A DNA stretch of 64,000 nt from NCBI GenBank assembly GCA_026874595.1, contig CM049306.1:47434019-47498018 (forward strand). The letters are read 5' to 3'. Position 1 is the stretch's first letter. Every line of letters starts with the position of its first letter. The stretch is from Sipunculus nudus. Lineage: Eukaryota; Annelida; Sipuncula; Golfingiida; Sipunculidae. Shown piece after piece: positions 23,235 to 36,118 of the stretch. The notes under the pieces are model-generated. The model saw only the letters and a program-made list of their open reading frames with translations, was not told where the DNA came from and ran no database searches. The position numbers were made by a program, and so were the translations under genes.

Positions 23235-25109
23235 TACAACAATAAATTCAATAAGACTAAAACAGATATTAAAAAAACATGGGAAACAATCAATGAAATA
23301 ATACAAAGAAAAGAGAAAAAAAGCCTTCCCGAATACGTAATAATTAAAGGCGATAAAATAAATAATCCCACAAAAATAGCTAATCATTTCAATAATTTTT
23401 TTGGCAATATAGGAGTAAAAATGGCAAACAAAATAAAAAACAGTCACAAAATAGACTACAAGAAATATCTAAACACACAAAAAAAGCAAAGTACAAACAC
23501 TAAAAACCTTTTAACTTTTAAACATGTAAATGACTCGGAAGTACAAAACATAATTGACAATCTCAAGCCAAAAAATAGTACAGGATATGACGATCTTTCC
23601 AGTAATCTACTTAAGAAAATTAGTCCTGCCATTATCAGACCTCTTAGTATAATCATAAATCAGTCACTCACTACAGGTATATTTCCTGATAAACTAAAAA
23701 TAGCTAAAATAACCCCTATTCACAAAAAAGAATGTATTCATGAACCTGAAAATTACAGGCCAATTTCACTATTACCAACCATTTCTAAATTATTTGAAAA
23801 AATAATATACAATCAATTATATGACTTTCTTCAAACAAATGACTTAATATACACCAGCCAATATGGATTCAGAAAAAAACACTCGACTGAACATGCAATA
23901 TTAGAATTAGCAGACAGACTATATAAAGAAATAGACAATGGAAATACGCCACTCGCAATATATTTAGACTTATCAAAAGCATTCGACACCTTAAATCATG
24001 ACATATTTACACATAAACTAAAATTTTACGGTATTAAAGGAAAAACTCTACTATGGCTTACTAACTATCTAACTAACAGAACGCAATACGTTGATTACAA
24101 AGGACACAAATCAAATAAACTTCTAATAAACACCGGGGTACCCCAGGGATCAATCCTGGGTTCTCTATTGTACTTAATATATATGAATGACATACATCAA
24201 TGCAGCAACTATTTTAATTTCATACTATACGCTGACGATACAACATTATTTAACCCCTTGGCAAGTTACAACAAACTAAAAGACCAACACATCATCAACA
24301 AAGAATTAAATAAAGTACATAACTGGTTAAATGCTAATAAACTCTCATTAAATGTACAAAAAACAAAATTTATGATCTTTCATACTAAACATAAAACTCT
24401 AAAAGATGGAAGCCCTGATCTCAAAATTGATAAAACACCAATAGAAAGGGTATCAGATTTCAATTTCTTGGGTATAACAATAAATGAACACATGAAATGG
24501 CAAACACACACAAACAAAATTGCATCAAAAATTTCAAAATACATAGGAGTACTAAATAAATTAAAACAATACCTACCAATACACATACTTAAAACCATAT
24601 ATGATACACTTATTCTGTCCCAATTAAATTACAGAATCCTAATATGGGGTTCTGACACAAATAGATTAGAAAAATTACAAAAAAAAGCCTTAAGAATAAT
24701 TACAAATAACAACTACAATGCACACACAGAACCAATCTTTAAATCATCAAAACCCCTAAAAATCAAGGATATTTTCAAATTAAACATAATAAAATTTTAT
24801 TATAATTATTGTCATGCAGCACTTCCAAAATTCTTCCTAACGTTTAATATATCGACAAGAAACATGACGCACAGACACAACACAAGACACAAAGACACCC
24901 TAGCTACAAATAAAACAAGAACCAAAATAGCAGACAATAGTCTGAGGAACAAAATACCAAAAGTCATAAATGAAACTGACCATAACATTGCTGATAAAAT
25001 CTACACCCACAGCCTCCAAGGATTAATTAATTACACCAAACAACATTTTATAAATACATACAAAGAAAATTGCACACAAACAAACTGCTACATCTGTAAC
25101 AAAAATTAG
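23235..25109 (+). pseudogene. LINE ORF2, reverse transcriptase part
   Basis: Open from 23235, just after an in-frame TAG (23232-23234); the first internal ATG is at 23421. Counting from that ATG, the motifs are GYDDL (55-59), NYRPISLLP (111-119), LDLSKAFD (182-189, first catalytic Asp D183), GVPQGSILG (239-247) and YADD (270-273, catalytic D272/D273). Thumb-like and connection sequence follows, ending with C-T-Q-T-N-C-Y-I-C. All core RT motifs are present. The enzyme would copy the element RNA onto nicked target DNA. No RNase H domain is evident in the remaining ~280 residues. The link to the endonuclease is lost through one frameshift and one stop, so this copy cannot make a full ORF2 protein without recoding. 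Confidence 0.93.
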
Positions 25110-25398
25110 AATTTTTGGTTGTTTTTCCTTTCCTCCATTAACAAACAAACATATTTAAAAAACCCATTAATTCTTTCAATCTCCTTCACTATTTTTGTAA
25201 ACAATTATTATTATCTCATTGTAAATGTATCAAACATGTTCAATCATCCATATTTATATATACTTTCTTATACCAAATGTTTGCAGGTGGCTGTTGTGTC
25301 AGTGGAAAAAAAATCCTTACAACAGTCTCCTGACATAGTAAAAACGAAAAGATAAACAATTGAATATACAATATATGGATATGTACAATTTTATGTCG

Positions 25399-25403
25399 AA
25401 TAA

Positions 25404-25434
<31 letters not shown>

Positions 25435-25438
25435 CTTC
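25399..25438 (+). repeat. LINE 3' end: AATAAA and (CTT)n tail
   Basis: AATAAA (25399-25404) is followed directly by about eleven CTT repeats. Short-repeat tails in place of poly-A are known in CR1, L2 and RTE-type LINEs, and this marks the 3' insertion boundary. Confidence 0.85.
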
Positions 25439-27314
25439 ATTTGAGTATGGAAAATGATCTAAGATCTGTTTATTTGACATTAGCCTCAGGGCTAGACATT
25501 TGCTTCATGGAACAGATATTAATTGCTATTACTTCATTTGTCATAAAATAATTATACTCCATTTTGCTGATCTTCTTGGTCACTTAACGCCATTTTGTGC
25601 TGCCACTTGCTAAGTTAAGATTAAGCTGAGCCTGTCGAGTTCATAAGAAAGCACTACCAATATTTCATTAAGTCAAAGTGAGTCAGTTTTGTGCAGCTCA
25701 GTTTGGCTTGTGAAAAAAAATAATTCCAAAAGATCAATCTTTTACTATTAAAACTGCCCAAAACAATTGTTCAGTTTTGTTTGTAACCTTTGGTTCTTGT
25801 CGATGAAAATATATGGTGCAATTGTTAAAATATGTTTACTTATGAAACCACCAGGATAAACTATACTCAATATATAATCACAAACTAGTTAAAGGCAAAT
25901 GCATGCAATATGTCACGTAATAACTAGATAACTTGTTTAGATAAATGGATACATTGTAACATCTTCATATGAATAAGGTCAGTTTAAGCCAGCCAAAATT
26001 TTGCAAGCTGAGTCAAGCTACGAAACTCGGCTTACTACTAAAGTCAGCCATTTTTTTGTCCAAGCCAGTTGTATTTTTGTGGCTAATACGGCTCTGGGCT
26101 CCGTGAGGCCAAAGTCAGGCATTTTGGCCACAGAGGAGTTGCATGAAACAAAAGTTGAGTGACACCACCCTCAATTAAAATATAAGTTTGTAGTAACTGC
26201 ATGTGTACTTCCCATGTCACTGTTTGTAGGCAAGTGGTGGCTCACAGAAAATGATTGCTGGTTACCAGGCGATGTGCCAAAGGAAGCTTATAGCTGACAT
26301 GAGCTCCATCTGGCATCCAAAATGAAAACTAACATGCAAAAGTTTCTTATGAAATAGATTAACATGCCAACCTATATTGAATATAAACCTTTATTTGGAT
26401 GTAAGGCATTTAATTAAGGAAGAAGGTAACAAGCATGTATTGTAACAAATGTAAATACTATCCTTCATAAGATTTACCATTTTTTGGGAGTTAATGTTAC
26501 TGACATTAGTGCCACCTGTCATCCACATGCAGCACTACTGTAACCAGTGTGCAGGCACTTGTGATCAAATTGAATATCCAATACAAACAAAATTACTCTA
26601 TCCTTAAAAAATGTGTTTGGGAGAACATTGGGCCCAAAGAAGTCATTAGGTAGGGAGGCAAAAAAATTTTGTTTACACCAGGATCTGGAGACTACTAAAC
26701 TTTTTTTAACCATATTTTGGCATCTTTGAGGTTTATGTCATATTACATACACATCATTCATTCATTCCTCACATACCATACCATTGGAACATGCACAACA
26801 AAGTATCTCTGAATAGATTTTGTTTTATTACAGGCTTAAAAAATGACTTATCAAAATATAATTGTATCAAATATAAAAAAGACAATCATATGTAACATAC
26901 ATTTTAAATCTAAAATGATTTCATCATATGGCAGTGTGATATATGAAGGTCAACGAATGAAGTAATTCATGATTTAACTCTTACCAGTTTATTATTGACA
27001 AGCAAAATGTTGCCTTTAATTAATGTGACGGCGTATTATGACTTTTTGTTTATAGTGACCACCTTATAGCCATGTGGCTTTGACCCGGATGTAGTCCATG
27101 ACCCGGATGTACACGTGCTGACATCTACTCATAAAGACAATGAACGTTTTACTGTAAATTATACTGCATATAAAGCATTAATTATGGTCCATCTGTCACT
27201 TTGAATCCCTGTGATTTTTTCCTGAAATGGCTCCATCTTTAATGTGGGCCTACAAACGGAGATTTCCAGCCATCAGCCTATACTCTGTTCCACAAGCCGG
27301 TGAACCCTTGTTTT
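25439..27314. other. Non-coding region, no gene seen
   Basis: AT-rich, many stops. A short direct repeat TGACCCGGATGTA occurs twice at about 27081-27113. Nothing else identifiable. Confidence 0.55.
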
Positions 27315-30015
27315 TAGCTCAGCTGACTGTAAGTCATCTGAGCTATAGCGATCACTCTTTGTCCGTCGTCCGTCCAGCCATCCGGCCATCCGGTCGTCTG
27401 TCAGTTAACAAGGCACAAATCGTAACCGCTGGACCTGGAATCTTCATACTTTATATCCAGAGAGGTCCATGAAAAATCTCCTTGGAAACCTGGAATTAGG
27501 TTTCTGTTACCCATATCCTTTGAGCTATGGGGCCCCAAAGAACCCCCCCCCCAGAATAGTAAAAAAATTCATACAAAAACTTCAATATCTCATTAACTCC
27601 ATCACTGATGGTCATGATTTTTGGCATACATATTGATCATGAGATGTTCCATCAGTTTCGATTTTTTACGAATTTTTTTCTCTATTTTTCAGACCTTTAA
27701 AAATGTGGACATCTGTTAACAGGGCACAAATCTTAAAGACTAGACCTAGAATCTTCATTCTTGACATTCTGAGAGACCTATGAAAAGTCTCAATGGAAAC
27801 CAGAAATTGGGTCTCTGTTACTCATATTCTTTGAGCTATGGGGCCCCAAAGTACCCCCCAGAATAGTGAAAAATTTCATACAAAAACTTCAATATCTCAT
27901 TAACTACATCACTGATGGTCATGATTTTTGGCATACATATTGATCATGAGATGTTTAATCAGTTTCTGCAGACTGGTGGTGCTACCTGTATCTATCGAAT
28001 TTTTAGGAATTGTTTTCTCTATTTTTCAGACCTTTAAAAATGTGGACATCTGTTAACAGGGCACAAATCGTAAAGACTAGACCTAGAATCTTCATTCTTG
28101 AAATTCTGAGAGACCTATGAAAAGTCTCCATGGAAACCAGAAATTAGGTCTCTGTTACCCATATCCTTCGAGCTATGGGGCCCAAAAACACCCCCCAGAA
28201 TAGTGAAAAATTTCATTAAAAAACTCCAATATCTGATTAACTACATCATTGATGGTCATGATTTTTGGCATACATATTGATCATGAGATGTTTTATCAGT
28301 TTCTGCAGACTGGTGGCGCTACCTGTATCTATCGATTTTTTACGAATTGTTTTCTCTATTTCAGGGACCTTTAAAAAAGTGAACTTCTGTTAACAGGGCA
28401 CAAATCGTAAAGACTAGACCTAGAATCTTCATTCTTGAAATTCTGAGAGACCTATGAAAAGTCTCCATGGAAACCAGAAATTAGGTCTCTGTTACCCATA
28501 TCCTTCGAGCTATGGGGCCCAAAAACACCCCCCAGAATAGTGAAAAATTTCATTAAAAAACTCCAATATCTGATTAACTACATCATTGATGGTCATGATT
28601 TTTTGGCATACATATTGATCATGAGATGTTTTATCAGTTTCTGCAGACTGGTGGTGCCACCTGTATTTTTCAAATTTTTACAATTTTTTTTTCTCTATTT
28701 TTGAGACCTTTAAGGATGTAGTTACTGTCAACAGGGTTCAAATTGTAACAACTGGACCTAGTATCTTCATTCTTGACACACAAGAGGACCCATGAAAAGT
28801 CTCCATGGAAACTTGAAATTAGGTCTCTGTTACCCATATCCTTTGAGCTATGGGGCCCCAAAGTACAGCTCAGAATAATGGAAAATTTGATACAAAAGCT
28901 GAGGTATCTGAACAACTAATGCAGTGATCACCATAATTGTTTGCATGGATATTGATCATGGAGTGTTTCATCAGTTTCTGCAGCCTGGGTGCCCACCTCT
29001 ATTTTTTTCGATTTTTTACGAATTTTTTTCTCTATTTTTGAGACCTTTAAAAATGTGGACATCTGTTAACAGGGCACAAATCGTAAAGACTGGACCTAGA
29101 ATCTTCATTCTTGAAATTCTGAGAGGCCTATGAAAAGTCTCCACGGAAACTTGAAATTAGGTCTCTGTTACCCATATCCTGTGAGCTATGGGGCCCCAAA
29201 GTACCCCCCAGAATAGTGAAAAATTTCATACAAAAACTGCATTATCTGATTAACTACATCACTGATGGTCATGATTTTTGGAATACATATTGATCATGAG
29301 ATGTTTCATCAGTTTCTGCAGACTGGTGGCGCCATCTGTATTTTTCAAATTTTTCAATTGTTTTTTTCTTTTTTTGAGACCTTTAAGGATGATGTTTTAT
29401 GTCAACAGGGTTCAAATTGTAACGACTGGACCTAGAATCTTCATTCTTGACACACAGGGAGACCCATGAAAAGTCTCCATGGAAACCTGAAATTAGGTCT
29501 CTGTTACCCATATCCTTTGAGCTGTGGCACTCCAAAGTACAGCTCAGAATAATAGAAAATTTGATACAAAAGCTGAAGTATCTGAATAACTAATGCAGAG
29601 ATCACCATAATTGTTTGCATGGATATTGATCATGGAGTGTTTCATCAGTTTCTGCAGCCTGGGTGTGCCACCTCTATTTTTTTTATTTTTTGCAAATTTT
29701 TCTCTATTTTTGAGACCTTTAAAAATGTGGACATCTGTTAACAGGGTACATATTGTAAAGACTGGACCTAGAATCATCATTCTTGACATTCTGTGAGGCC
29801 TATGAAAGTCTCCATGGAAACCAGAAATTAGGTCTCTGTTACCCATATCCTTCAAGCTATGGGGCCCCAAAGTACCCCACAGAATAGTGAAAAATTTCAT
29901 ACAAAAACTTCAGTATCTCATTAACTACATCACTGATGGTCATGAATTTTGGCATACATATTGATCATGGAATGTTACATCAGTTTATGCAGCCTCGGTG
30001 TGCCACCTCTATTTT
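27315..30015 (+). mobile_element. Large family B element, left part: ~337-bp tandem core
   Basis: Starts with the B hairpin TAGCTCAG-CTGACTGTAAGTCAT-CTGAGCTA and GTCCGTCGTCC. Eight tandem units follow with a spacing of about 337 bp, tracked by CTG(T/C)TAACAGGG at about 27713, 28050, 28387, 28727, 29063, 29399 and 29737. Units share CCATATCCTT(T/C)GAGCTATGG, CATACATATTGATCATGAG and GGTGG(C/T)G(C/T)(C/T)ACCTGTAT. Two unit subtypes alternate in places, one with 'AAAAATGTGGACATCTG' and one with 'AAGGATGTAGTTACTG'. The array is interrupted at 30015 and resumes at 32971. Confidence 0.85.
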
Positions 30016-32970
30016 TAGCTCAGCTGACTATAAGTCGTCTGAGCTATAGTCGTGGTCCATTGTCCGTCGTCCATCTGTCCATAGATGTGGCACATTTTTA
30101 AACCGTAAGACCTAGGAATAAAAAATTTGGCACAATGTTAGAGGTCCCCAGGATCTCCTACCAAGCCAAAAACTGGGTCTTTGTGATTTCATTCCTTTAA
30201 GAAATTCAGGAAAAACCTCAATGTTTTATTAAAAACCTATTTTCACACTTCAGGAGTGCCTAATATCAAAACTACTCATCTGTTTTTCCTCATATTTACC
30301 ATAAATATACCTCTATATAGTTCCTATGTACATGCCAGAAATTAAGTCTGTATTATATAATTTAAAATAGTTATGGGCCCAAACATAATGCATTTTGTAA
30401 AAAATCAGGAAAGATATTTGATCACTTAACACAAAACATGTTAAAGCTATGGGCTTTTTTCCTGTAATATAACTTTAAATAATCAAAATTTCATTGTATA
30501 CAAAAAATTAGATCAAAATCTTTTAAATTTTTTAAAATATTAACAAAAATTAAAAATTGGTACCTTAATTTTTGCCCAACTTTGACCATGGCACGTTTTT
30601 TTCCTGTACGTACTGTAGATTTAATTTTCACAGCAAGGTTTTGTTTGCATTTTGTCTGTTAACACCAAAAATTTGAAACCAGTTGATCAAAAACTGTAGA
30701 TTTTATTCAAGTTTTCAAGCACCATGTAACATATTGTTTACATCAAGCTAGTGTTATGCAGTTTGCAAGAGCTCAGCTCCCCAGCTTCAGCTCTCAGTTC
30801 CTAAAATTTGGCATACAATTAGATGTCTCCAAAATCGCCTACCATGCCAAGAATTTGGTCACTAGGACTTAATACCTTCGAGATATTAATGAAAAACTTC
30901 ATTTTTCCATTAAAAACCCATGTTTACACTTCAAGACTGCCTAATATCTAAACCACTGATCTGACTTTAATCATATATAATATACATATTTTTCTATACA
31001 TTCTCTATGCACATGCCAGAAATGTCAGATGTCAGTATTGCGTAATTGTTTTAAGTTATGGGCCAAACAAAATGCACTTTGTAAATAATCAAGAAATATA
31101 TTTACTCCCTTAACTAGAGGATTGCGGAAGATAGAGATTTTTTGTCAGGGATGTAACATTATTTAATCAAGATTTAATTGAATACCCAAAATTAGTTCTG
31201 AATTTTTCAAATTTTATAAGTTAAAAGTATAAATATAAAATTAGTTCCTTAAAATTTGCCCAACTTTGACCATGGCACGTTTGTTTCCTGTGAGCACTGT
31301 TGATATAATTTTCATATCATGCACACATAAGAATTTCAGCTTTTTAGTTTAGAAAGTTAAAAGAAATTGGCCAAAAAGTGTAGCTTCTATTAATGTTTTT
31401 ATGAGACCATGTCAGACCTTGGCTCTCCCTAGCCCCCTCCTGAGTCACCTGTTGTTGACCTTGTTGAACTTACAGCAAATTATGCATGCTTGAGGTTAGG
31501 CATACACTGGGGCAGCCAGGCAGCTTATGGCCAGCCCCAGTTGATCCAGGTGTCCAACCCAACTCATCTAGTAGTTTTAACCAACAACATAACAATAAAC
31601 AATAAATTAATAAATTTTTATTGGTTTTTAATAACAATTTAAAGAAAAATAGAAAAGGAATTTGTTAGTTGATAATAACAGGAAATTAACTTGCAGTTAC
31701 TGATGATATAAGAATCTTGTATCAATGGATAGAATGTCAAGTATTCCAAATAACACCATGCAGTCACCTATGGTATTTTTCAGTTCAATTTTAATGATAA
31801 AAAAATAAATCATATTATTCATTAGTAATCATTGATCAAATGAAGGAAATTAATGATAGACAAAGATGCAGTTGATAATATTAATCTAGATTCCTACTGT
31901 GTCTAGTGTGTACATTGATGTAAAATTAGTCCAAAATGAATATATTACATTTTTTTTTTTTATATAAATAAAAGCCATAAAACCAGGAACTTATGATGTT
32001 TATTTAAATGTGTGAATTTTGTATATTCTAGATTCTCAACATCATTGTTTGGAGAAAACTAAATAAATACCAGACATGGTGCGAATACTTTGCAAATGTA
32101 TTTAAATATGAATATGAATATGTGCTCCATTATAAATTTACTTGCATAAGAATGGGAATTCAGGTAAAAATGAAAGTATATAAATACCAGTGCAAATACT
32201 TTCAAAATGTATTCATGAATGCATTCATGAATATATTCTTTGATATTATTTTAATAATCATTTAGTAATATTTCATTTTAAAAAATCATACAATTCTCTT
32301 ATTATTTTTAATAATAATTATATTTGGGACAATATTTGTAATTATTTTTAATAAATAGTTAAATTCTTATATTATATGTTCTGCTTATAAGTTATATGGC
32401 CAAGTCAAAATCTGTTTGACAATAGCACTCCATTTGTTAATAAAATAAATGAAATCAATCCTCTTCCCTGTCTCCAAAGGTACTATCAAAATCATACATA
32501 AGCTAAACACCAACAACTCATAATAGGCCAAAAAAAATTAAAGGTATGGTTCTCAGGCACCGACCGCATCAATTTTAAACCCCCGCATCAAAACTTTTTA
32601 TTTTGATTTTCAATAAAAACTTTCCAATTTTGAGCTGCTGCCGCTCTGACATTTCTTTCAAGAAGATAAAACCATACAATTTCCTTTGTTTTGTAGTGCT
32701 TTTACTTATTTAGCAAAATAAAACTGTTATTTTCATGCTTTTCCCTTATCATTTGACATTTTTATTGATACATACCAAAAAATTAAAAATAAAAAAAGCG
32801 CCCGCCCGCATTGATTTCTGAAAAAAAGTGCCTGAGAACCATACCTTTTTTTTATTTTGGCCATACAGCTTATATTTATTACCACACAAAACCAGCATGT
32901 GCCTCATTTCAAAATCATATTTTTTATCATATATAACAGCTGAGCACCATGACCCATGGGTCCCTTGTTT
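30016..32970 (+). mobile_element. Family B element (long-core form) nested inside the larger family B array
   Basis: Starts TAGCTCAG-CTGACTATAAGTCGT-CTGAGCTA and ends CAGCTGAGCACCATGACCCATGGGTC then CCTTGTTTT. It splits one 337-bp unit in its T-run: CACCTCTATTTT lies on the left, TTTTAATTTTTACAAATTTTTTTC on the right. It matches 17447-20110 throughout, except that it carries a MITE at 32526-32862 which the other copy lacks. Non-coding. Confidence 0.85.
32526..32862. mobile_element. MITE copy 2 (PIF/Harbinger-like) with a clean empty site elsewhere
   Basis: 337 bp with ~35-bp TIRs: left GGCCAAAAAAAATTAAAGG then TATGGTTCTCAGGCAC; right, reversed, GGCCAAAATAAAAAAAAGG then TATGGTTCTCAGGCAC. ATA flanks both sides (32523-32525, 32863-32865). 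The sister B element reads CAACTCATAATAAAGCTTATATT at about 19994 with no insert and one ATA, which confirms the insertion and a 3-bp duplication. GG-starting TIRs and a 3-bp duplication fit PIF/Harbinger, though its usual target is TWA. No coding sequence. Confidence 0.82.
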
Positions 32971-34156
32971 TTTAATTTTTACAAATTTTTTTCTCTATTT
33001 TTGAGACCATTAAAAATGTGGACATCTGTAAACAGGGCACAAATCATGAAGACTGGACCTAGAATATTCATTCTTGACATTCTGAGAGACCTATGGAAAG
33101 TCTCCATGGAAACCAGACATTAGGTCTCTGTTACCCATATCCTTCGAGCTATGGGGCCCCAAAGTACCTCCCAGAATAGTGAACAATTTCATACAAAAGC
33201 TGAAGTATCTGAACAACTAATGCAGAGATCACCATAATTGTTTGTATGGATATTGATCATGAAGTGTTTCATCAGTTTCTGCAGCCTGGTGGCACCACAT
33301 GTGGCACCACATGTATTTGTTCGGGCTTTTTTCAACTTTTTTTCTCTATTTTTGAGACCTTTAAAGATATGAACATCTGTTTACAGGGCACAAATCATAA
33401 CAACTGGACCTAGAATCTTCATTCTTTACACACAGGGAGACCCATGAAAAATCTCCAAGGAAACCTGAAATTAGGTCTCTGTTACCCATATCCATTAAGC
33501 TGCATGGCTCCAAAATACCCCCCCAGAATAATGAAAAATTTGATACAAAAACTCCAGTATCTCAATAACTACAACACTGATGCTCATGATTTTTGGCATA
33601 CATATTGATCATGATGTGTTCCATCAGTTTCAGCAGGCTGGGTGCGACAACACTATTTTCAAATTTTCTCTATTTTTGAGACCTTAAAGATGTGGTTATT
33701 TGTCAACAGGGTACAAATCGTAACAACTGGACCTAGAATCTTCATTCTTGTCGTGCAAGGAGGCCCATGAAAAGTGTCTGTGGAAACTTGAAATTAGGTC
33801 TGTGTTACCTATATCCTTCAAGCTATAGGACTCCAAAGTATCCCTTAGAATAATGGAAAATTTGATACAAAAGCTGAAGTATCTGAACAACTAATCCAGA
33901 GACCACCATGCTTCTTTGCATGGATATTGACCATTAAGTGTTTTTATTAGTTTCTGCAGACTGGTGGAGCCACCTGTAGTTTACGCATTTTTTCTGTATT
34001 TTGAGATATATTAATACAGACACAATCTCAGCCTGTTGGTTAATCTGTTTGATGCTTCAGTTGAATGGTTATATACTACCATTCAGATGATAAAATTTCC
34101 TTTTGCAAATCTCTTCCCGGTCAGCTGAGCGTCATGACCCATGGGTCACTTGTTTT
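32971..34156 (+). mobile_element. Large family B element, right part and 3' end
   Basis: Three more ~337-bp units, tracked by CTG(T/G)..ACAGGG at about 33028, 33377 and 33697, then unique sequence and the terminus GGTCAGCTGAGCGTCATGACCCATGGGTCACTTGTTTT. A local duplication, GTGGCACCACAT, occurs at 33290-33310. Confidence 0.8.
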
Positions 34157-35045
34157 GAGATAATATAAAGAAAATATCACAAAATGTTGTGATGTATTTC
34201 ATATTTACCCGTAACTGGCTTTATACAAAATTAAGTCTTTATCTCAGCATGCACCATATGCCCTTGAAATCATGGCTATGAAATAATGTTTTCGATTTAA
34301 TCACAGAAAAACAGGGGTTCACGTGGTTGTGGAACCGAGTATAGTAAAGATCACCATTCCGCACAATGATCAGTGTGCTTGTGGTGCAGGTCAAAAAATA
34401 TTTTTTGCAGATTAGTAAAAAAAAAATTCCAGCCACAGCCAAAAATCTCGACCAGCTTAGTTAGCCCCAACACCGAATATTGTAGGATTGGCCCTATAAT
34501 GGCATGCAGATTCTGATAATGATATATGTTGTGTTTCCTTTACAGGATTATTAAGTTCCTTATAAAAATAAAATGAAAAAATTGTCAATATATTCAAGCT
34601 GTGCATGTTTACCCAGTCTGTAAGTTACTCATGCAAAAAACATACTTATTTTGCAAAACTCCACTTTTAAAAGAAAACTAATGCACAGAGAAAAATACCA
34701 TAAAATAAATAGATAATTCCAGTGTACATGCTTGACAAAAAATTTGTTAAGCATACATATGTCATAATCAAGTAATGTGTCCAATTGTTACTCCCAAACT
34801 AAGATCTGTCTCCACTGTAGCAATAAGCTATGTCATAAGGCACATTTGATTTTATGGTTTAGAGTATTTTATTCCCTCAGTTCAACCAGTTACTAACAAG
34901 AATGGCTGATCTGATAACTAACTCTTGATTCTGTCTTCATTTTTTGGATTGTTCAAAAACTTAGGTTCACATTGAACATAAGTTTAACAATTATAACATT
35001 TGCATAAGTTGGTTATAGATCTACACACATGGAATTTTGTCTTTT
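34157..35045. other. Non-coding stretch, no gene seen
   Basis: AT-rich, no repeats defined. The reverse-strand open frame at 34239-34442 has no domain or context. Confidence 0.5.
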
Positions 35046-35779
35046 TAGCCCTCAGCCCTTAGGCTGATGGGCTATTGTCGTCACCCAAGCTGGTCCGTCC
35101 GTCCGTCCGTCCGGCGTCCGTTAATTTTTACCTTGTGAGCGGGATATCTTGAAAAGGATTCACCGTCAGAATTTTATTTCCTCAGTAAAGATGTATATCG
35201 ACAAAATCTTGGTCAAGTTTGAAGATGGGTGACCTTGACCTATTTTTCTACATTTTAGAGCTGATTATAGAAAAACACTTAGATGCTTATTACTCAGGAA
35301 CCATTTGGTGGATTTTCACAAAACTTACTATGATTATTGGGACTGATAGTCTGTACCTACTATACAAGTTTGGTGGCGCCACCTACAATTTCTGATTTTT
35401 TATTGAATTTTTCTTGGATTTTTCAACTTTGGCCTTGTAAGCGGGATATCTCTAAAAGGATTCACAATAGGGATTTTATTTCTTTGGTGAAGATGTATAT
35501 CAACACAAATCTTGTTCATGTTCGAAGATGGGTGACCTTGAATTACTTTACAAGGTCACAGAGCTTATAATAGAATAAAACTTAGAAGCTTATTTTTCAG
35601 GAAGCATTTGGTGGATTGTTATGAATCATGGTACATACCTCTCCATTTTAAATTTATAACTGAGACATGTACAGATATACATCCATGTGAGAACAGATAT
35701 TTAGTACTTGTTACTGTTACCACCTCTAAACACTGTTCTTTTGGCTGAGGGCTTTTGTCAGCTTTTGCTGATATTCTGG
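35046..35779 (+). mobile_element. Family C Helentron-like element, stand-alone copy
   Basis: The 5' hairpin is TAGCCC-TCAGCC-CTTA-GGCTGA-TGGGCTA (35046-35074), then (GTCC)n at 35094-35113. Two ~300-bp core units follow with GGATATC, TGACCTTGACC (35230) and GGTGGCGCCACC (35372). GGCTGAGGGCTTTTG precedes the 3' hairpin TCAGC-TTTT-GCTGA and TATTCTGG. This copy shows the family is an independent element and not a part of family A. Confidence 0.82.
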
Positions 35780-35784
35780 TTATC

Positions 35785-36110
35785 ATCAGACGTCCCAGGT
35801 CAGGAAGCTGATCTGACCTGAGTTTTCAACTACCATTATTAGACTTAATCATGTTAAGTTACATCCCTTGACTAGCACTTGTTGAGTTTCCACCACCTAT
35901 CATCAGACATTTATGTGTAGTCAGTTTTCCTGTCTTACTTTTAACTGAGATTTCATCTAATATCATCAGGTTTTTGTGTTTATAGTTAGTTTTCCTGACT
36001 GACAGTAAGTTGAGTTTACAGCTACCAGTCCATCACCAGACATTTAGGTTTGGTTAGATTTCCTGACTTATCATTTGTTAAGTTTACACCTACCATCATC
36101 AGATATTTAC
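35785..36110 (+). repeat. Degenerate ~80-bp tandem repeat
   Basis: About four diverged units containing TTTTCCTGACTTAC, GTTGAGTTTACA and CTACCATCATCAGACATTTA. No coding potential. Confidence 0.5.
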
Positions 36111-36118
36111 CTTTCATT

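Larger units (their letters stand above)
20838..25438 (+). mobile_element. Non-LTR retrotransposon (LINE; Jockey/CR1/L2-like group)
   Basis: One strand carries, in order, a nucleic-acid-binding-type ORF1 (20842-21390), a 574-bp spacer, an APE-type endonuclease (21965-23218), a reverse transcriptase (to 25109), a ~300-bp 3' UTR with AATAAA at 25399-25404, and a (CTT)n tail. This order and the simple-repeat tail fit CR1/L2/Jockey-group LINEs; the exact clade needs a tree. The 5' limit is uncertain because a stop (20836-20838) precedes ORF1 and no target duplication was found. ORF2 is split by a frameshift and a TAG, so this copy is probably inactive. The codons are very A-rich, like the flanking DNA. 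Confidence 0.93.

Noticed and set aside
22306-24598. Reverse-strand open frames within the LINE
   Set aside because: Shadows of the A-rich ORF2 coding strand; they have Leu/Phe/Cys-biased composition and no motifs.
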